Source: DASQZT01 sp963728965 (GTDB lineage: Bacteria; Acidobacteriota; Terriglobia; Bryobacterales; Bryobacteraceae). From it: 64,000 bases of DNA. The stretch lies in NCBI GenBank assembly GCA_963728965.1, contig CAVSMH010000012.1, positions 496,001 through 560,000 on the forward strand, read 5' to 3'. How positions within the stretch are numbered: the first letter of the stretch is position 1; each line of letters opens with the position of its first letter. Shown in pieces: positions 62,059 to 64,000 of this stretch. The notes under the pieces were generated by a model that worked only from the letters and a program-made list of their open reading frames with translations, did not search any database and was not told the origin of the DNA. Both the position numbers and the translations under genes were made by a program.

Positions 62059-63402
62059 TCACGCCAGGAACCTCTCGAGGGCCCGCTCCACGTGCACGCC
62101 GCGGGACCCTTTGAACAGGACGGCGTCGCCGGAGCGCGCCTGCTGCCGGACGAATTCGCCCGCCTCTTCGGGAGTTGCAAAGAAGCAGGCCGACGAAGCA
62201 GGCAGGCCGGCGGCGACCGCTTCTTCCACCATAGCGCGGGCGTCGCCGCGAATGCCTACCAGCAGGTCCACTCCGCGCCCGGCGGCATAGCGCCCGAGCC
62301 GGCGGTGCAGGGCATCGGAGGCGCGGCCCAGCTCGAGCATTTCGCCCAGTACGGCGATGCGGCGGGCGGCGGCAGTGGCGCGCAGCACATCGATCATGGC
62401 CCCGGCCGCTTCGGGGTTGGAGTTGTAGCAGTCGTTCCACACGACGATGCCGCGATGTTGGAGGCGCTCGCCGCGCATCCTGCCCACGGAGAAGGTGCGG
62501 ACCGGGTCGCGAAGGCGCTCGGGCGGGATATCGAAGACGAGCGCGACGGCGATGGCCGCGAGCAGATTCTGGACGGCGTGGCGCCCGGTGAGGCCGGTTT
62601 CGAAATCCACGCCCGCGGCGCGGAAGCGGGTGGCGGCGGCGCCGAACTCCACCGCCTCGGCGCGCACGCCGGCTAGCTCGGAGAAGCCGAAGGTGATGGT
62701 CCGGCCGGGGTGGGAGTCGCCGAATCGGAGGACGCGCTCGTCGTCCGCATTCAGGACCGCCACGCCGTCGGGCGGCAGACTCTCGATGAGCTCGCGCTTG
62801 GCGGCGGCAACCCCTTCGATGGAGTCGAAGAACTCCACGTGCGCGTAGCCGACGTTGGTGACCACAGCCACCTGCGGGCGGGCAATGGCGGCCAGCTCGC
62901 GAATTTCGCCGGCGTGATTCATGCCCATTTCGAGGACGGCGACACGCGATTCGCAGGGCAGGCGCAGAATGGAGAGCGGCACGCCCACATGATTATTAAA
63001 GTTGCCCACGGTGCGGCCGGTGGGCAGGTGGGGGGAGAGCAGGTGAGCGATGGCGTCCTTGGTTGTCGTTTTTCCCGCGCTTCCGGTGACCCCGATCACC
63101 GTTCCGCCCCATTCGACGCGAGCCCAGGCGCCCAACTGCTGCAAGGCCCGCAAGGAATCGGCCACCGGGAGGAGCGGCGCGCCGAAGGCAGGCTCGGCGT
63201 GCTCGACCACCGCGGCGACGGCACCGTTCTCGAGCGCGGTCCGGACGAAGTCGTGGCCGTCATGGTTGGGCCCGCGCAGCGCAAAATAGAGGTCGCCCAC
63301 GTTCTGTGTCCGGGTGTCCACGCTCCACCCCGTAACTTTGGCCGGCCGCGGCTGGGCGCGGGCCCCGATCACATGCGCAACTACCTGCAAATCCAAGATC
63401 AT
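62059..63402 (-). CDS. murF: UDP-MurNAc-tripeptide--D-alanyl-D-alanine ligase
   Basis: Adds D-Ala-D-Ala to complete the pentapeptide. 447 residues. The N-terminal substrate domain has GWSVDTRTQNVGDLYFALRG, the ATP loop is GSAGKTTTKDAI, then VLEMGMNHAGEI and NDCYNSNPEAA. The start ATG 63402 overlaps the murE stop (63399-63402). The D-Ala-D-Ala ligase that supplies its substrate is not encoded in this window. Confidence 0.95.
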   Translation of the reverse strand: MILDLQVVAHVIGARAQPRPAKVTGWSVDTRTQNVGDLYFALRGPNHDGHDFVRTALENGAVAAVVEHAEPAFGAPLLPVADSLRALQQLGAWARVEWGGTVIGVTGSAGKTTTKDAIAHLLSPHLPTGRTVGNFNNHVGVPLSILRLPCESRVAVLEMGMNHAGEIRELAAIARPQVAVVTNVGYAHVEFFDSIEGVAAAKRELIESLPPDGVAVLNADDERVLRFGDSHPGRTITFGFSELAGVRAEAVEFGAAATRFRAAGVDFETGLTGRHAVQNLLAAIAVALVFDIPPERLRDPVRTFSVGRMRGERLQHRGIVVWNDCYNSNPEAAGAMIDVLRATAAARRIAVLGEMLELGRASDALHRRLGRYAAGRGVDLLVGIRGDARAMVEEAVAAGLPASSACFFATPEEAGEFVRQQARSGDAVLFKGSRGVHVERALERFLA

Positions 63403-64000
63403 GTTTCACTGGCCTGGCGATACCCGTAACTTTTCAGCACTTCTCTCGCCACAGCCCGATCATCGAAATCGATGGTTCGGTCCTTCAGCACCTGGCAGGT
63501 CTCGTGACCCTTGCCTGCCAAAATGACAAGGTCTCCCTCGTGCGCCTCCTTGAGGGCGCGGGCAATGGCGGCGGCGCGATCGGGCTCGATGACGTGGGGC
63601 ACATCGGTACGGCGGATGCCCACCAGCGCGTCGTTCATGATGGCGAGCGGATCTTCGGAGCGGGGGTTGTCGCTGGTGAGGATGACCAGGTCGCTGCCTT
63701 CGGCGGCCGCGCGGCCCATGAGCGGACGCTTGGCGCGGTCGCGGTCGCCGCCGCATCCGAACAGAGTGATGACCCGCTTGGGATTCAGTCCTCGGGCTAC
63801 CGAGATGACGTTGCGCAGGGCGTCATCGGTATGGGCATAGTCCACCACCACGACGAACGGCTGGCCCTCGTCGATGCGCTCGAAGCGGCCGGGCACGGCG
63901 GGAAGGCGGGCGATGCCGCGGGCGATGGTTTCGGGCGGAATGCCGTACGACAGACCCGCGCCGCACGCCGCAAGGATGTTGTACACGTTGATCTTGCCGA
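63399..64000 (-). CDS. murE: UDP-MurNAc-L-Ala-D-Glu--meso-diaminopimelate ligase, C-terminal part
   Basis: About 200 C-terminal residues; the gene continues beyond the right edge. The frame is open to base 64000, reading GKINVYNILAA ahead of the first internal Met, so the start lies outside. The specificity motif DNPR in LTSDNPRSEDP marks a meso-diaminopimelate-adding enzyme rather than a lysine-adding one. GKGHET and VDYAHTDDALRNVI are further family blocks. It overlaps murF by ATGA. Confidence 0.96.
   Translation of the reverse strand, partial: GKINVYNILAACGAGLSYGIPPETIARGIARLPAVPGRFERIDEGQPFVVVVDYAHTDDALRNVISVARGLNPKRVITLFGCGGDRDRAKRPLMGRAAAEGSDLVILTSDNPRSEDPLAIMNDALVGIRRTDVPHVIEPDRAAAIARALKEAHEGDLVILAGKGHETCQVLKDRTIDFDDRAVAREVLKSYGYRQASET

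Noticed and set aside
1..64000. CRISPR arrays, insertion sequences, phage genes or defence systems
   Set aside because: No direct-repeat/spacer pattern, transposase, integrase or known defence gene was seen on either strand.

Overview
The window comes from the chromosome of a high-GC bacterium that looks like an Acidobacteriota member of the Bryobacterales/Solibacter type. This is inferred from gene families: an 883-residue duplicated MacB/FtsX-like permease paired with a PadR regulator, two Oar-like TonB-dependent receptors with an N-terminal carboxypeptidase-regulatory domain, a winged-helix regulator fused to a TolB-like propeller, and many secreted hydrolases. The MurE fragment carries the DNPR motif of meso-diaminopimelate-adding enzymes, so a Gram-negative type wall is expected. 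No rRNA, tRNA, CRISPR array, phage or insertion sequence was recognised.

Layout. 1-4143 (+): aromatic amino acid operon trpB-trpA-chorismate mutase-aroF-tyrA with overlapping or abutting genes; trpB is cut by the left edge. 4321-5777 (+): a leader able to form four hairpins, then an NYN/LabA-like nuclease with two OST-HTH (LOTUS) type RNA-binding domains. 5834-7991: an exported methyltransferase, a tiny membrane protein and a glycine-zipper envelope protein. 8117-11662 (-): zinc/manganese-type uptake operon (His/Cys-rich peptide, porin, binding protein, permease) with no ATPase gene in the window. 11843-12208: remnant of a metalloprotease-like protein. 12237-14564: divergent APC permease and glycine-zipper lipoprotein. 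14613-16129 (+): cytochrome b plus Tat-exported molybdopterin oxidoreductase. 16175-19158 (-): PadR regulator and ADOP permease behind a clear inverted-repeat operator. 19447-22273 (+): ferredoxin-type nitrite/sulfite reductase and a coupled protein of unknown function.

22430-33279 is largely carbohydrate- and envelope-related: TonB receptor and PIG-L hydrolase; a TPR protein on the other strand; then a coupled APC permease/PfkB kinase/GH4 glycosidase operon. 33267-42620 holds an SMP-30 lactonase, a decayed formylglycine-generating-enzyme gene, a winged-helix/TolB regulator divergent from a second TonB receptor, an arylsulfotransferase-like enzyme, a small secreted protein and an NHL-type gene fragment. 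FGE remnant plus arylsulfotransferase suggests, by inference only, a locus for sulfated compounds that has partly decayed. 42689-46607: beta-lactamase-fold serine hydrolase, rsmI, a Tat-exported enolase-superfamily enzyme and a Cys-rich small protein.

46695-50816: thrB, mnmA and a cysteine desulfurase (the last two form a tRNA 2-thiouridine pair), two palindromic 15-mers between thrB and mnmA, and a DUF62 SAM hydrolase. 50878-52533 (-): GH13 trehalose-synthase-like enzyme. 52617-64000 (-): division/cell-wall cluster murE(partial)-murF-mraY-murD-ftsW-murG-murC-ftsQ-ftsA-ftsZ, without murB or ddl. Several genes have a TATAAT-like -10 box placed 5-16 bases before the start codon, suggesting leaderless or nearly leaderless transcripts.
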